The notes under the pieces: model-generated | The model's database searches: none | What the model was told of the DNA's origin: nothing | What the model saw: only the letters and a program-made list of their open reading frames with translations | Shown here: one piece after another, positions 11,348 to 22,741 of the stretch | Numbering within the stretch: the first letter of the stretch is position 1 | Layout of the letters: the number at the start of each line of letters is the position of its first letter | Source: Eucalyptus grandis | Taxonomy: Eukaryota > Streptophyta > Magnoliopsida > Myrtales > Myrtaceae | Assembly (NCBI RefSeq): GCF_016545825.1 | Contig: NC_052622.1 | Span: forward strand, 3,663,001 to 3,727,000 | Reading direction: 5' to 3' | Length of the DNA: 64,000 nucleotides | Program-made: the position numbers and the translations under genes

Positions 11348-12249
11348 TGATATTCCTAGTATGAGTACCTAGAGGGGGGTGAATAGGTATATAAAGAATT
11401 TTTCTCAAGCAATTGCACAATACTAGACAGTTGGATGAAACGATAATCAAAGTAAGACTGAGAGAAGAGAAAATTGAACACGTGGTTTATAGTGGTTCGG
11501 CTTATATCAAGCCTACGTCCACTTTTCTTCACTGACAGCCTATTGGCTGGATTCCACTATGAACAAGAGAGAGGTTACAGCACAGCTTTGCCTTGATTCC
11601 ACAGTGTAGATGTTCTACCACACCTCCTCAAGATTTCTCACAAATATAGACTCTCTCTTTCGTATACAAGTATTTGCTCAAAGGATTTGTCTAAACAAAA
11701 AGGAGCTTCAGACTTTGGAATTCTTCTATCGCGCACTCCTTGAACAACTAAGACAGTCTTCCTTATATACTCCTTTATGCCATCATACCCGTTGGCACTT
11801 ACCAAAGGAATTCCTCCAATCTACCCGTTGGACGGAATCAATTAGGAAGATTGTCCAAGCTATAAATGGAACGTGTTGATAGCCCATCAATCATGTTCGC
11901 CCATACAATCGGGATCTCGGTTTCCATAAGCGAGAACCTTCCAATAATATTTAGGCAATCACCGGATCTTCAATTATCGAATCAATCTTCGATCAATCAA
12001 AGGACTCCGTTTATGTCTTCTCCAGCCATGAGATCTTCTCCGCTTGATAAGGTTAAATCCTCAACGAAACATCCAGTTGGATAACCTTTCTTCAACGGAT
12101 TAGAGACTGTCAATGAGGATAGACTTTAAGTCTTGAGTCCGGCTGTCCCAAGGTCTTCGACTTTAAATAGCAGAGTCCGCAAGCCTTCGAGACTAGACGA
12201 TGGAAACGATTTGTCAACTTCAAAACACTTCAAGAAGATTTCTCCAACA
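11348..12249 (-). repeat. Sirevirus 3' LTR (left copy)
   Basis: In element orientation it begins TGTTGGAGAAATC at 12249 and ends AGGAATATCA at 11348. It matches the right copy along its whole length, with differences such as GAACACGTGG versus GAACATGCGA. A TATATAAGG promoter motif lies near 11760-11771 on the minus strand. Confidence 0.92.
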
Positions 12250-12250
12250 A

Positions 12251-12262
12251 TCTCCCCTTTTT
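12251..12262 (-). promoter_or_regulatory. Sirevirus polypurine tract
   Basis: Reverse complement AAAAAGGGGAGA one base away from the 3' LTR start. Position and composition are those of the plus-strand DNA priming site. Confidence 0.85.
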
Positions 12263-12698
12263 GATGGTGACAAAACTTTCCCGCAGATTTGGATATCTTT
12301 GACCCGCAAAACATTTCTCAAACACATATGCATATCTTATAGAGGTAAATGTCTTAACAGAATAACACTAGAATCTGCAACCACAGAAAAATAGGTTAGT
12401 CCGGTATATGATGAAGCCATCCATAAGATATCAATATTAGTTAATAGAAGCAGTCAAGTCCAAGTCTAGTTCGATTCTCATCCGAGACACAAACCAAAGT
12501 CAAACAGATTCAAACCACAAAACAATCCAACAAAAACAATTAAAAGTTGAATGAAAGGTTTTTGATCAAATCTTGCATCTCTCCCCTTTTTGTCATCATT
12601 AAAAAGGATGAGATGAAGTTAAGATTGCTTGGGAACGCGGACAAGCTGGAAATCTTCCATAGATCGAACGATGCCTTCCAGCCTTTTAAAGTCTTCCT

Positions 12699-14780
12699 TT
12701 AGTTGTGCAATCTCCTCACTCTTGGCATTGGCCTGATTCGAACAGAGAGGGCTTGCATTTTATCATTCAATGAACAGGAAGAAGCTTGACCTTCATTCTT
12801 CAAGCTTTGAAGTTCGCATCCCAAGGCATAAATCTGACCTCGCATCTCCAAAAGAATATCCATGATTCTCGCGAAAATCTGCTCCATTATCGGTTTGAGT
12901 ACTTGCTTCGACTCGATCGATGGAGTAAATGCGGATGATGGTAGATCAGCATAATCTTGCAGGTTTGGTGATGAAACTTCATGACCTTCTTCTGGAAATT
13001 GAGATGCATAAACATCCTCCGGGTCCGCCGGTGAGCGATTGATTCCTTCACTTGCATCAGGACATGAAGACTTCACTCCTTTCTCCTGATCTCCCCCTAT
13101 TTCCATGCCTACAGGTGGAGAAGAGTGTTCTTCAGGTTCTCCTTCTTCTCTTCTTTCTTCTTCAGGTCTTTCCTCCTCTGTTTCTTTTTCAGCTTCTATT
13201 TCTTCTTCTTCCTTCTCCTCTGCTTCTTTCGTCATTTGCTCCGATTCTTTCTATGGAACAGGACGACTTAAATTCTTCAAAGCCAATGCAGAGATAGTGA
13301 TGTCTTCCTCATCATCTTCATCCTCAACAAGGAGAGCTCTTCTTCTCTTGGATGGAGCAACCATGGGCTCCTTCCATTTTCTTTTTTAGCTGCAGAAGAT
13401 ATTTGATGAGATTTTTGCAGGGAGTCTTCTCCTTGAATTTCTCCAACTCCTTGCTCGGTTCCTTCCGGACGCATTTTGGTCACCATTTTCAGACCTACCA
13501 CCATATGATCGCATGGTCGAACACAAAAGATTTGTGGAGGCTGAATATTCAGATGTCCGAATAACTTCGTAACAAGGCTTGGGTAAGGGAGTTGACCTCT
13601 GTCCTTCATCATTGCTCTATACATGTGAAACATCACAGTGTGAGGGAGAGAAAACCTTTTTCCAAAGAGAATGGCATACATCAACTTGGCCTCTGAACTT
13701 GAAACATCAATCTTGGAAGTTGATTTCGGTCGGAGGCAATTAATCACAATCTTGTGAAGCAAGATGTTGAATGCACCCATCCTTAAGTAGGTGATCTTTT
13801 CATCTTGTTCTCCCGTCCTTCACCGGTTCAAGAGTGGCCCGAGCAATGGAAACTTTGATTGGCCGATATCTTCCTCTTTCGACTTCTAACACATCTGCCA
13901 AAGCATATTCATATCCACAACATAATCTTGGTCTTTAACGTTGAACGAGAATCTATTCGCATCCAAAAAGCTTAGATTTGAATAGAAATATGCAAGCAAT
14001 TCAGCATAGGCCTCTCAGAGAGTCGAGCGGAACTTTTCAAGTTGAAGATAACTGAACTTTTCCCTCAAGTTCATATTCACAAGCATCCAGAAAATCAAAA
14101 TCTACACTCCTAGGGTTTATCACCCCACGCTTCAGCAATTTCGAGTACGATCCTTTTGCTCCTTTGATCTGAACAAATCTCCCCTTTTTCCTTGATTATC
14201 AACCGCAACACCCATTTTCGGTTGGAATTGACTGTACAATTTATCATCATCATTCCCATCTACAGGATTCGGCCCCCAGTCACGAGGATCACTTGGGATA
14301 TTTGCAAGGGTTTCCTCAGCCACCCCTTTTCGAGCAATTCCCAAACTTTCCATTTTTTTCAGAAAGATATATTCGTTCCCATGTCCTTTGTCTTTAAGAA
14401 AATCATCAATGTAGTTCAAAGGAGTACGAATTCCTTTTAGGGCACGATATAACTGGTAAATATAAGCGGGCTTTTGAACTCTTACGAGTCCGCATCCTCG
14501 ATGATTTCTTCCTGTTGTTGATGATCAACGCCTTAAGGACTAGATGGAGGAGAATGACGCTGTTGAGAATGTTGTGGGCTCGCTTGCTAATCTGGAGTCA
14601 CTTCATCTTCGGTAAGATCGAAGTGCGTAGGCCCTCACTCATCCGCCGTGGTCCCCGCTTGCAATTTTCGAAGACTTTCTTGAAGATGACATCTTTCTCG
14701 CTTTGGAAGATTCCTTGCTTGACTTTCCCAGAAAAGATGACAACTTTTTGAGGATTAAACAAAGAAGACAAACGGGAATG
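12699..14780 (-). pseudogene. Env-position extra ORF region of the Sirevirus, broken
   Basis: Lies between the pol stop and the polypurine tract, where Sireviruses carry an additional ORF. From 14780 leftward it has a lysine/serine-rich start (MSSSRKSSK), then a middle section at 13277-13780 (SEAKLMYAILFGKRFSLPHT and QLPYPSLVTKLFGHL). From memory this resembles the 'putative plant transposon protein' domain seen in such ORFs. Next is a glutamate-rich stretch (12990-13235) and a coiled-coil-like end. An in-frame TAG near 13251 and several frameshifts break it. I see no convincing signal peptide or membrane anchor, so 'envelope' is only a positional name. Confidence 0.65.
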
Positions 14781-15120
14781 GAGGATCGATGCTTTCTAGG
14801 GTTTTTGAGAGAAAAGTGAAAAGGAATCGACAGTTCAAGATCGGTTAAAAGAGGGATAAACGAACCGTCATAAAGGAAATAAAAATATGCCTTTTCAAAA
14901 TAACTGTCTTTTTCCGCAAAAATAGCCATTTCAAAAATAACTTCCCTTTTGAAAATGAAACGATGCAATATTTACTTCAATTAAATATAGCAACAATTTA
15001 AACACAAGATCGACAATCGTACCTTTTCAAGTTGAGATTCAAGAGAGAAAGACTTACGGTCGACGGACGTACCAAAACCTGTCTTCGGATAAAGTCTTGT
15101 AAGTCTCGAGTCTGAAGTCT

Positions 15121-18100
15121 TTAGACTTTGATATCCTCATACCTCAAAATGTTGAGTCTCAAGCGTATAGACTCAAATTGATTTTTCTCCAAAGGCTTTG
15201 TGAATATATCCGCCAGTTGATTCTTTGAGTCAACAAATTGAATTGAAACATCTCCATTTTGAACATGGTCTCTTATAAAATGATGTCGAATCTCTATATG
15301 CTTTGCTCTTGAGTGGAGAATTGGATTTTTGGTGAGATTGATAGCGCTGGTGTTGTCTCAATTAATCTCCGTGCATGAGTCTTCAATTTCAAAGTCTCTT
15401 AGCTGTTGTTTTATCCATAGAATTTGCGAACAGCAGCTTCCCAGAGCTACATACTCTGCTTCTGTTGTTGAAAGAGACATAGTGCTTTGTTTCCTTGAAA
15501 ACCAAGACACTGTCCTGCTTCCAAGCAACTGGCAAGTTCCCGAAGTGCTCTTTCTATCAACTCTGCAACCGGCCGAGATCTCGCGTCGAATATCCTTAAG
15601 ATTAAAGTCTCCCTTCTTAGGATACCAAAGACCGATGCTTGATGATGAAGCAACGTATTTAATGATGCGTTTCGCAGCACTGAGATGGGATTCTCTAGGA
15701 TCTGATTGAAACCTAGCACAGATGCAAACACTCAACAATATGTCGTCTAGAAGCGATAAGATAAAGAAGTGAACCAATGATGCTCCCGTACAGCTTTTGA
15801 TCAACTTTCTTCCCTTCTTCATCTTTGTCTATCTTCAAAGAACTTGACATCGGTATGTCGGTCTTTTTGCAACTTTCCAGTCAAATCTTTTGACAAGATC
15901 ATTAACATATTTTTCTTGATAAATAAAAGTTCCTTCCTTCAATTGTTTTACTTGAATACCAAGAAAGAATGTTAACTCTCCCATCATACTCATTTCAAAT
16001 TCATCCTGCATAAACTTAGAAAATTTCTTGCACATATTTTCATTAGAAGATCCGAAAATAATGTCGTCCACATATATTTGAACAAGTAAGAAACTTTTGT
16101 TCTCCTTTTTTGATAAATAAAGTAGTATCCACTTTACCTTTGACAAAACCATTTTGTATTAAAAACTTACTTAATCTGTCGTACCAAGCTCGAGGTGCTT
16201 GCTTTAAACCATACAGAGCCTTCTTCAATCTGAAGACTGAGTCTGGCTTCTTTGGGTCTTCAAACCCTGGTGGTTGTTCCAAATAAACTTCCTCTTGGAT
16301 GACTCCATTTAGGAAGGCGCTTTTGACGTCCATTTGGAATAACCTGAAATTCTTATAACAAGCAAACGCAAGTAATAGTCGAATAGCTTCTAACCTTGCT
16401 ACTTTGGAGCATAAGTCTCATCATAGTCTATTCCTTCTTCTTGCGTATATCCCTTGGCCACGAGTCTTGCTTTGTTTCGATGACTTTTTCTTTCTCATTC
16501 ATCTTGTTTCTGAACACCCATTTAGCTCCAATAACAGTTTTACCTTTTGGTTTGGATGTCAATTTCCAGACATCATTAATGCTAAACTGCTCCGGCTCTT
16601 CTTGCATAGCTTCAATCCAAATTTTCATCGATAAAGCTTCTTCTATGCTTTTTGGTTCAATTTCAGAAACGAGAGCCACAAAGACTAGACTCTTCTCGCC
16701 TTTTGGATCCAGTGCGAATTCCTTCATTCATTTCGCCAATTATAAGATCTTTGGGATGACTGGACTTATGCTTCCAGGTTACTCGTTGATCTGTCAGTTG
16801 ATGATCTCTTTCTTTGTTTGGATCTTCACGAACATCTTGAAGCTGGTTTTCCAGAGTCTGAGATGCTTCTTGAGATGTAAGCTTTGGAAGATCTGGAGCA
16901 GGTTCAGACTCTTCTTGATGAGTCTGACTTGATTCATCTTGCGTTGAGTCTTGGAATTTGACATTCATTGACTCCTCCATAAACTGGCTCTTCTTGTTAT
17001 AGACTTTGAAGGCTTTGCTTGATGTAGAATATCCAAGGAAGATACCTTCATCTGATCTTTCTTCAAACTTACCAACTCGATCTTTTGCATTTTTCAATAT
17101 AAAACATTTGCAACCGAATACATGAAAGTATGAAACAATAGGCTTCTTATCTTTGAACAATTCGTAAGGGGTTTTCTCTAGAATAGGTCTTAAGAAGACT
17201 CTATTGATGATATAACATGCTGTTGAAACAGCTTCTTCAGCCCAAAATCGTGAAGAAATCTTACTTTCAATTAAAAGAGTTCTAGCCATTTTCTCAAGAG
17301 ATCTGTTCTTTCTTTCCACAACTCCATTTTCTTGAGGAGTATATGGAGAGGAGAACACATGATTAAAGCGATTCATCACAAAATTTTGTAAAATCTTGAT
17401 TTTCAAATTCACCTCCATGATCTGTTCTTATACTAGAGATAACACATCATTTTTCATTTTGAACCTTTTAGCAAACTTTTCAAAATACGAGAAGGTTTCG
17501 ACTTACTTGCAAGGAAATATACCCAAGTAAAACGGGAGTAATCGTCCACAATTACTAGGCAATATTTCTTACCTCCAATACTCTGTGTTCTGGTTGGTCC
17601 GAAGAGATCCATATGCAGCAACTGCAGTACATGATTAGTAGAGACATAATTTATTGGCTTGAATGAATTTCTTACCGCTTTCCCGAATACATGGAGTGCA
17701 TGGATCAGTCTTTTGATAAGGTAATTTGGGTAGTCCTCGAACAAGCTGCTTTGATGAGATTTTGGCTAATTGCTTCATGTTGACATGACCAAGCTTTTGT
17801 GCCATAAGCTTGCTTCGTCTTGAATTGAGATGAAACATTGCGATTCATTTGGTTTCACATCCGTAAGATAAATGTTTCCATGTCTATGACCCATGAAAGA
17901 CTAGTAGAGTCTTTATTGATTCCAAAACATATTCCTTCTTGAAAAAAGATCTTGAAACCAGTATCACACAATTGACTAATGCTGAGAAGATTGTAATTGA
18001 GTCCTTCCACTAAGGAAACATTACTTATTGTGAGATTTCCAATTTTCACAGTTCCAAATCCCACAATACTTCCTTTGCTGTTTCCTCCAAATGAAACTTT

Positions 18101-18200
18101 TCCACCATTTACTTGAGCAATCTTTATAAAACAATTTGAGTCTCCTGTCATGTGTCTTGAGCATCCACCGTCAAGATACCACTTTACCTTTTTCTTGACG
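15121..18200 (-). pseudogene. Sirevirus pol (protease, integrase, RT, RNase H), broken
   Basis: The protease site region is at about 18190 (YLDGGCSRHMTGD), with DGG at 18164-18172 where copia elements have D-S/T-G. Next come the integrase zinc region (LGHVNMKQLAK, 17635-17838), the integrase core (17454-17744) and its C-terminal part with NGVVERKNRSLEKMARTLL (16663-17418). RT segments follow: GAKWVFRNKM at 16428-16727, MDVKSAFLNGVIQEEVYLEQ at 16043-16333 and YVDDIIFGS near 16060-16090. RNase H is at 15358-15822 (STTEAEYVALGSCCSQILW). The end shows ADIFTKPL and a stop at 15121. Frameshifts and stops separate these blocks. Confidence 0.9.
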
Positions 18201-18299
18201 GTGACCCGTATTTAAAAAAGAGTCTCAAGCTTTCTTTGGTACCCAAACTTTCTTGGGTCCTTTGGTGTTAGTAACATAAGCAAGATTAGCCCATAACTT

Positions 18300-19904
18300 C
18301 TTAACAGGTTTCCAAACCATAGGACACTCTTTTTCAAAGTGATCCGGACTGTTGCATTTTGAACATTTTAGAGCATTTCTACCTACGATTTTACAAAAAC
18401 TTTCTTGAAGTGATTTTTGTAAACCTCTCTCGAGAGTCTTTTCTTAATTCTTTCTTTTACTTTAGGAAAATCAATTAGGGAATTGTTTCTTCGTCATACC
18501 TAGACCGGACTTATTGAAGTAAGGTCTTTGAGCTGAAAGAATTTTCTCAAGTTTTCGGACCCTATTGAAAATTTCTTTGAGATATTTGATAAGTCTGTTT
18601 TTAAAAGAGCATTTTCTTTTAAAAGATCATCTTCATTTTCTTTAAGAATGGAAACAAATCAAGTCAAGACTTTTAACTCTTTCTACTAAAACATTTTCCT
18701 TTTGTTTTAGAGCTGAGTTTTCCTTTTTCAGTTCGGAAATTCTTTTGAGAGAAGTCTTAAGACTACAACATAATTCATCAATATATTTAGAAACTTTGAC
18801 AGAATTTTAATATCACTTGCCTCAAATTCACCGTCAGTCGATCCAGAATGAGTCGATTGTGCCATCGACATAGATTGGCATATTCATTATCACTTTCTTC
18901 ACACTCGTGTCACTCCGTGTTTCGGCTTTGAGAGCTTTTCAAAATCTTTCAGCTTTTCCTTTCTTCTTCTTCGAAGAGGACAGCTTGGGTCCGATGTGTC
19001 CCTTTTTCTTACATTCAAAGCGGACTATGTCTTTGTTTGGTTCCTCATCATCAACGACTTGGTCTGCTGTCTTTGAAAGCTTTGTTTCTTTGAGTTGAAC
19101 CTTCTTCCTTTTCTATTCCAGTTTTCTGAATCTTCTTATCATGAGAGCAAGCTCCTCATCGTCCATATCTTCTTCGAGAATCTGTATCATCGAATCATCA
19201 TTTGATTTTAATGCAATGGATTTCTTACCTTTTGGATCTTCATCTTCATTGATCCGTTCCACTTCATAAGACCAAGAGTTCCAATTAGCTCGTCGACCCG
19301 ATAGTGGCATAATTCTTTGCGTCTCTTTATCGAAGTCTTTATGTGATTCCAATCCTCGGAGAGTCCACGCAAAGAGCTTGTTTACCTTCATTGGATCGAA
19401 GTTGGTTGACCTTGATTTTCAAGACCATTCACAATATCTCGTAAACGACTAAACATGTCGATATAGATTCTCCCGGTTTCATTCTCAAGGCTTCGTATTG
19501 ACCGAGAAGAATGTTGATTCTAGTTTCCTTCACTGACCGTTCCTTCATAGGTGATATGCAATTTGTCCCAAACTTCTTTTGCTGTACCACAAGAAGATAT
19601 TCTATTATATTCAGTTGGTGATAAAGCACAATATAAGGAATAAATTGCTTTTGCATCGAGTGTTTGTCTCTTGATTATTTCTTCCCGAGACATTCCGCTG
19701 GTTTCATCGTTTCTTTTCCTCTTTCGAGACTCGATGCGGGGTAGGAGTAATTCATTTTTCTACAACGTCCCATTCCGAGGATCCTTTGATCGAAGGAAAG
19801 CTTTCATCTTGTTCTTCCGTATGTTGTAATCCTTTCCATCAAAGTAGGGTGGTCTGGGTATTGCTTTGCCCTTCCATCGCCCCCGGTGCTAGCATACTAG
19901 CCAT
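18300..19904 (-). pseudogene. Sirevirus gag with CCHC zinc knuckle, broken
   Basis: The likely start is ATG at 19902-19904 (MASMLAPGAMEGQS). The text then reads PYFDGKDYN after a frameshift, followed by the gag core ETRINILLGQYEALRMKPGE at 19429-19656. A further piece is at 19113-19391 (EDPKGKKSIALKSN). The zinc knuckle CSKCNSPDHFEKECP at 18324-18365 keeps all four ligands (C-X2-C-X4-H-X4-C) that bind element RNA. Several stops and frameshifts disrupt the whole. Confidence 0.85.
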
Positions 19905-19952
19905 GGATCTTTTACTATGAAGTAAAACACTTCAAATAAAGTAAGCACACGG

Positions 19953-19964
19953 GCTCTGATACCA
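19953..19964 (-). promoter_or_regulatory. Primer-binding site for initiator tRNA-Met
   Basis: Reverse complement TGGTATCAGAGC, two bases from the 5' LTR end. It is complementary to the 3' end of plant initiator methionine tRNA, the usual copia primer, and fixes the element's orientation as minus. Confidence 0.93.
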
Positions 19965-19966
19965 AT

Positions 19967-20870
19967 TGATATTCCTAGTATGAGTACCTAGAGGGGGGTG
20001 AATAGGTATATAAAGAATTTTTCTCAAGCAATTGCACAATACTAGACAGTTGGATGAAACGATAATCAAAGTAAGACTGAGAGAAGAGAAAATTGAACAT
20101 GCGATTTATAGTGGTTCGGCTTATATCAAGCCTATGTCCACTCTTCTTCACCGACAGCCCTATTGGCTGGATTCCACTATGAACAAGAGAGAGGTTACAG
20201 ACACGCTTTGCCTTGATTCCACAAAGGTGTAGATGTTCTACCACACCTCCTCAAGATTTCTCACAAATATAGACTCTCTCTTTCGTATACAAGTATTTGC
20301 TCAAAGGATTTGTCTAAACAAAAAGGAGCTTCAGACTTTGGAATTCTTCTATCGCGCACTCCTTGAACAACTAAGACAGGTCTTCCTTATATACTCCTTT
20401 ATGCCATCATACCCGTTGGCACTTACCAAAGGAATTCCTCCAATCTACCCGTTGGACGGAATCAATTAGGAAGATTGTCCAAGCTATAAATGGAACGTGT
20501 TGATAGCCCATCAATCCCGTTCGCCCATACAATCGGGATCTCGGTTTCCATAAGCGAACCTTCCAATAATATTTAGGCAATCACCGAATCTTCACTATCG
20601 AATCAATCTTCGATCAATCAAAGGACTCCATTTATGTCTTCTCCAGCCATGAGATCTTCTCTAGTTGATAAGGTTAAATCCTCAACGAAACATCCAGCTT
20701 CGGATAACCTTTCTTCAACGGATTAGAGACTCAATGAGGATAGACTTTGAGTCTTGAGTCTAGCTGTCCCAAGGTCTTCGGACTTTAAATAGCGAGTCTG
20801 CAAGCCTTCGGACTAGACCGATGGAAACGATTTGTCAACTTCAAAACACTTCAAGAAGATTTCTCCAACC
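19967..20870 (-). repeat. Sirevirus 5' LTR (right copy)
   Basis: Ends AGGAATATCA at 19967 in element orientation. The terminal TGTTGG has become GGTTGG at 20870 (CCAACC on the plus strand). A minus-strand TATATAAGG motif at about 20395-20404 is the probable promoter of the element. Confidence 0.92.
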
Positions 20871-20875
20871 ACAAG
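20871..20875. repeat. Target-site duplication ACAAG (right) of Sirevirus
   Basis: Perfect match to 11343-11347. Downstream sequence resumes the GC-rich block of the interrupted solo LTR. Confidence 0.9.
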
Positions 20876-21110
20876 CCGTGTCAAGCACCACCAGCCACGA
20901 CCCCCCCGGTTGTCCCGAGCTCGGCCGACTCGACCCCCGCCGCTCGGCCGCTCTACCGAGTCCACCAGCTCTCCTTGCGGAGTTCTTTGCGCCCGAACGC
21001 ACCCACAAAGCCCTCGTCGAGCCCGACCCGAAGCTGCTGTTGCATTGCAACCACCACGCCCGACCCCAACGCGAACCACCGTTCGTGAATCTTTGGCGCC
21101 GATCCAAATA

Positions 21111-22271
21111 AGGTAGTTTTCTTTAACCAAATTTCTTCTCAATATTATTATATAAACTCAAATGTTTGATGTTAATTGAGGCTTTAGGCATTACCTAATA
21201 GGATATTATTGGTAAAAATCACTATAATTACTAATTTGGTCCGTAAGATTTCGGACCATTTTTTTTAATTATGTGGATTTTGATGATATCTTGGCTTTAA
21301 AATCGTTATAATTATTAAGTTGATCCGAGAGACTTCGGATTAATTTTTTAATTATTTTGATTTTTCTTGATTGTGATGTTTAGGAATAAAATAATCGTTA
21401 ATTTAATCCGTGAGACAACGGATTATTTTTCAATTATTTTAATCCTTCATTTGATAAATATCTTGAGTTGTTGGATATAATGTTTATATTTGATAAATGC
21501 TTGTTTTGGAAAACATAAAAAAAATCAGATTGCATGACAAATTAGGATGGTTTCTTAAATAGGTTAAGACCGCATGTTTAGAATTTATCTCGTTAGATTT
21601 TTTTAAATATTAGGTTGCATGTTACGGCTACTTAATTAAGATAAGTTTCCGAATTAAAATGGGATTTAATCTAAATTATTTCCTAACTTCAGTAGGATAA
21701 CTTGTCAAGTTTGGTAGTCAACTTTCAGTAATTATTTCGAATTTCAATTAAAAAAATACCAAAAAAAGTATATCATGTACATGTTATCTAGGTGAGTTTT
21801 CATTTTAAAACAAGAGAAAACCCAAAAATAATTGATTGCCTTATTGTGTTTAATTCTGCAATGTTTTTTTTTTCCTTTTGAATGTTATCATTAATGTTTG
21901 TGCACCCGTATGATCACTTTAGTGTTTTAGGCTAAAATCAATTCAAGCCACCTGTAAAACATTTTCCTGAAATAAAAGAGAAAAGGTACCGAAAGAGCTG
22001 TAGAGAAATCTAACGTACCAAGTCCCCGAACTCATTTAATCTCTGTTCGTAGGAGTAAAGTAATTCTCCCATTACTTTACTTGGGTTTCTAATCGACCCA
22101 CCAAAAATAGATTAGTGGTGACTCCATGATAAAAATCATTTGCATATTAAGAACTTAAACCCTAAGTTGCGAATTGGTATGGGGGGGCTGGGAGGAGAAG
22201 TGAAGTCTCAGCTAAGAATCCATTAGCAACCCCAGCGTGGGTGGTTAACCCGCTCCGGGGAGGTCGCGACA
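21111..22271 (+). other. AT-rich 3' third of the solo LTR
   Basis: No gene. Contains repeated short modules (AATTTGATCCG.GAGAC.TCGGATTA-like at about 21236, 21320 and 21400), each an imperfect inverted pair of CCGNNAGA and CGGA. It ends with a GGTGGTTAACCCGCTCCGGG block just before the LTR end. Confidence 0.55.
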
Positions 22272-22276
22272 TTATA
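22272..22276. repeat. Target-site duplication TTATA (right) of solo LTR
   Basis: Matches 9652-9656 exactly and directly follows GGTCGCGACA. Confidence 0.75.
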
Positions 22277-22584
22277 AAAATCGAGTGGAACGGTTTTATC
22301 TAGCCCATCTTTTGGCAAAAATTTTGGCCTATCAGCCCACTCTTCTCCTAGCCCACTAAGCCCACACGTTTATGATTTAGCCCATGCTTGCTATTTCTTC
22401 TTGGGCCTTTTTATTTTCTTTTGGGCCCACTAAAGCGAAAAGAAGAAGGAAGAAACCAATCCCCATGTTTTCTTCTTTGCACGCTCGCGCGTCTAGGAGG
22501 AGAGCGCGTGGAGCATCGGTGAGCAAAGCAGGTCCTCTGTTATGTCCTCGGCGCTCCTCCCCTCCGCACCTCGTGCCGGAGAAG

Positions 22585-22741
22585 ATGACGGACACCACCA
22601 ACGACGTAGCCAAGGAGGTCTTGTTCTAGAACTTGGACGACGACTGCAAGTTGCTCTGGCAACCTCCCCAACGACGTCCTCCGGAGAGTAGTCGGGGGCA
22701 AGTTCATGGCGAAGATCGAGAGGAATCGCTCCATCAAGTGA
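22585..22741 (+). pseudogene. First-exon stub of bacterial-type PEP carboxylase (PPC4)
   Basis: Translation from ATG 22585 reads MTDTTNDVAKEVLF, then TAG at 22627-22629, then NLDDDCKLLWQ. After a one-base frameshift it reads NDVLRRVVGGKFMAKIERNR. This follows the N-terminus of plant bacterial-type phosphoenolpyruvate carboxylase (MTDTTDDIAEEI...DDCKLL...NDVLQREVG..FM.K.ER). The similarity stops at 22739 with no downstream exon. The intact enzyme would carboxylate PEP to oxaloacetate; this stub cannot. The identification is from memory of the family's start and should be searched. Confidence 0.6.

Larger units (their letters stand above)
11348..20870 (-). mobile_element. Full-length Sirevirus-type Ty1/copia element
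   Basis: Two similar LTRs (about 902 and 904 bp), ACAAG duplications, a primer-binding site for initiator tRNA-Met, and a polypurine tract define a complete 9.5-kb element on the minus strand. Internal order is gag, protease, integrase, reverse transcriptase, RNase H, then about 2.5 kb of extra coding-like sequence before the 3' LTR. Copia domain order, size and the extra env-position region point to the Sirevirus group. All frames are interrupted, so the copy is non-autonomous now. The LTRs differ by scattered substitutions and small indels only, which suggests insertion much later than the solo LTR around it. Confidence 0.92.
9657..22271 (+). mobile_element. Ty3/gypsy-like solo LTR, split by a Sirevirus
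   Basis: Starts TGTTGACACC and ends GGTCGCGACA, a TG..CA pair with inverted ends, flanked by TTATA on both sides. Removing the inserted element (11348-20875) leaves about 3.09 kb. A TATA box lies at 10436-10443. Downstream is a CT/GA-rich leader, a strongly GC-rich block (about 10740-11342 and 20876-21110, proline-rich in translation), then an AT-rich 3' third. No gag or pol is attached, so it is a solo LTR from recombination between the two LTRs of one element. Its 3' third resembles 29701-30420 in reverse (shared AAGTCCCCGA, TTTCTA.CCGAC-like and GTGGTGACT words). The Tat/Ogre-like lineage is my inference from the long LTR and ends. Confidence 0.8.

Noticed and set aside
10492..11372. Long open frames on both strands, proline/arginine-rich, looking like a GC-rich gene
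   Set aside because: They overlap on opposite strands, have no domain, and lie within a solo LTR defined by its ends and duplication. The same GC-rich block resumes after the Sirevirus.
15329..15709. Plus-strand 126-residue frame
   Set aside because: Antisense shadow of the Sirevirus RNase H domain, which is read on the minus strand.
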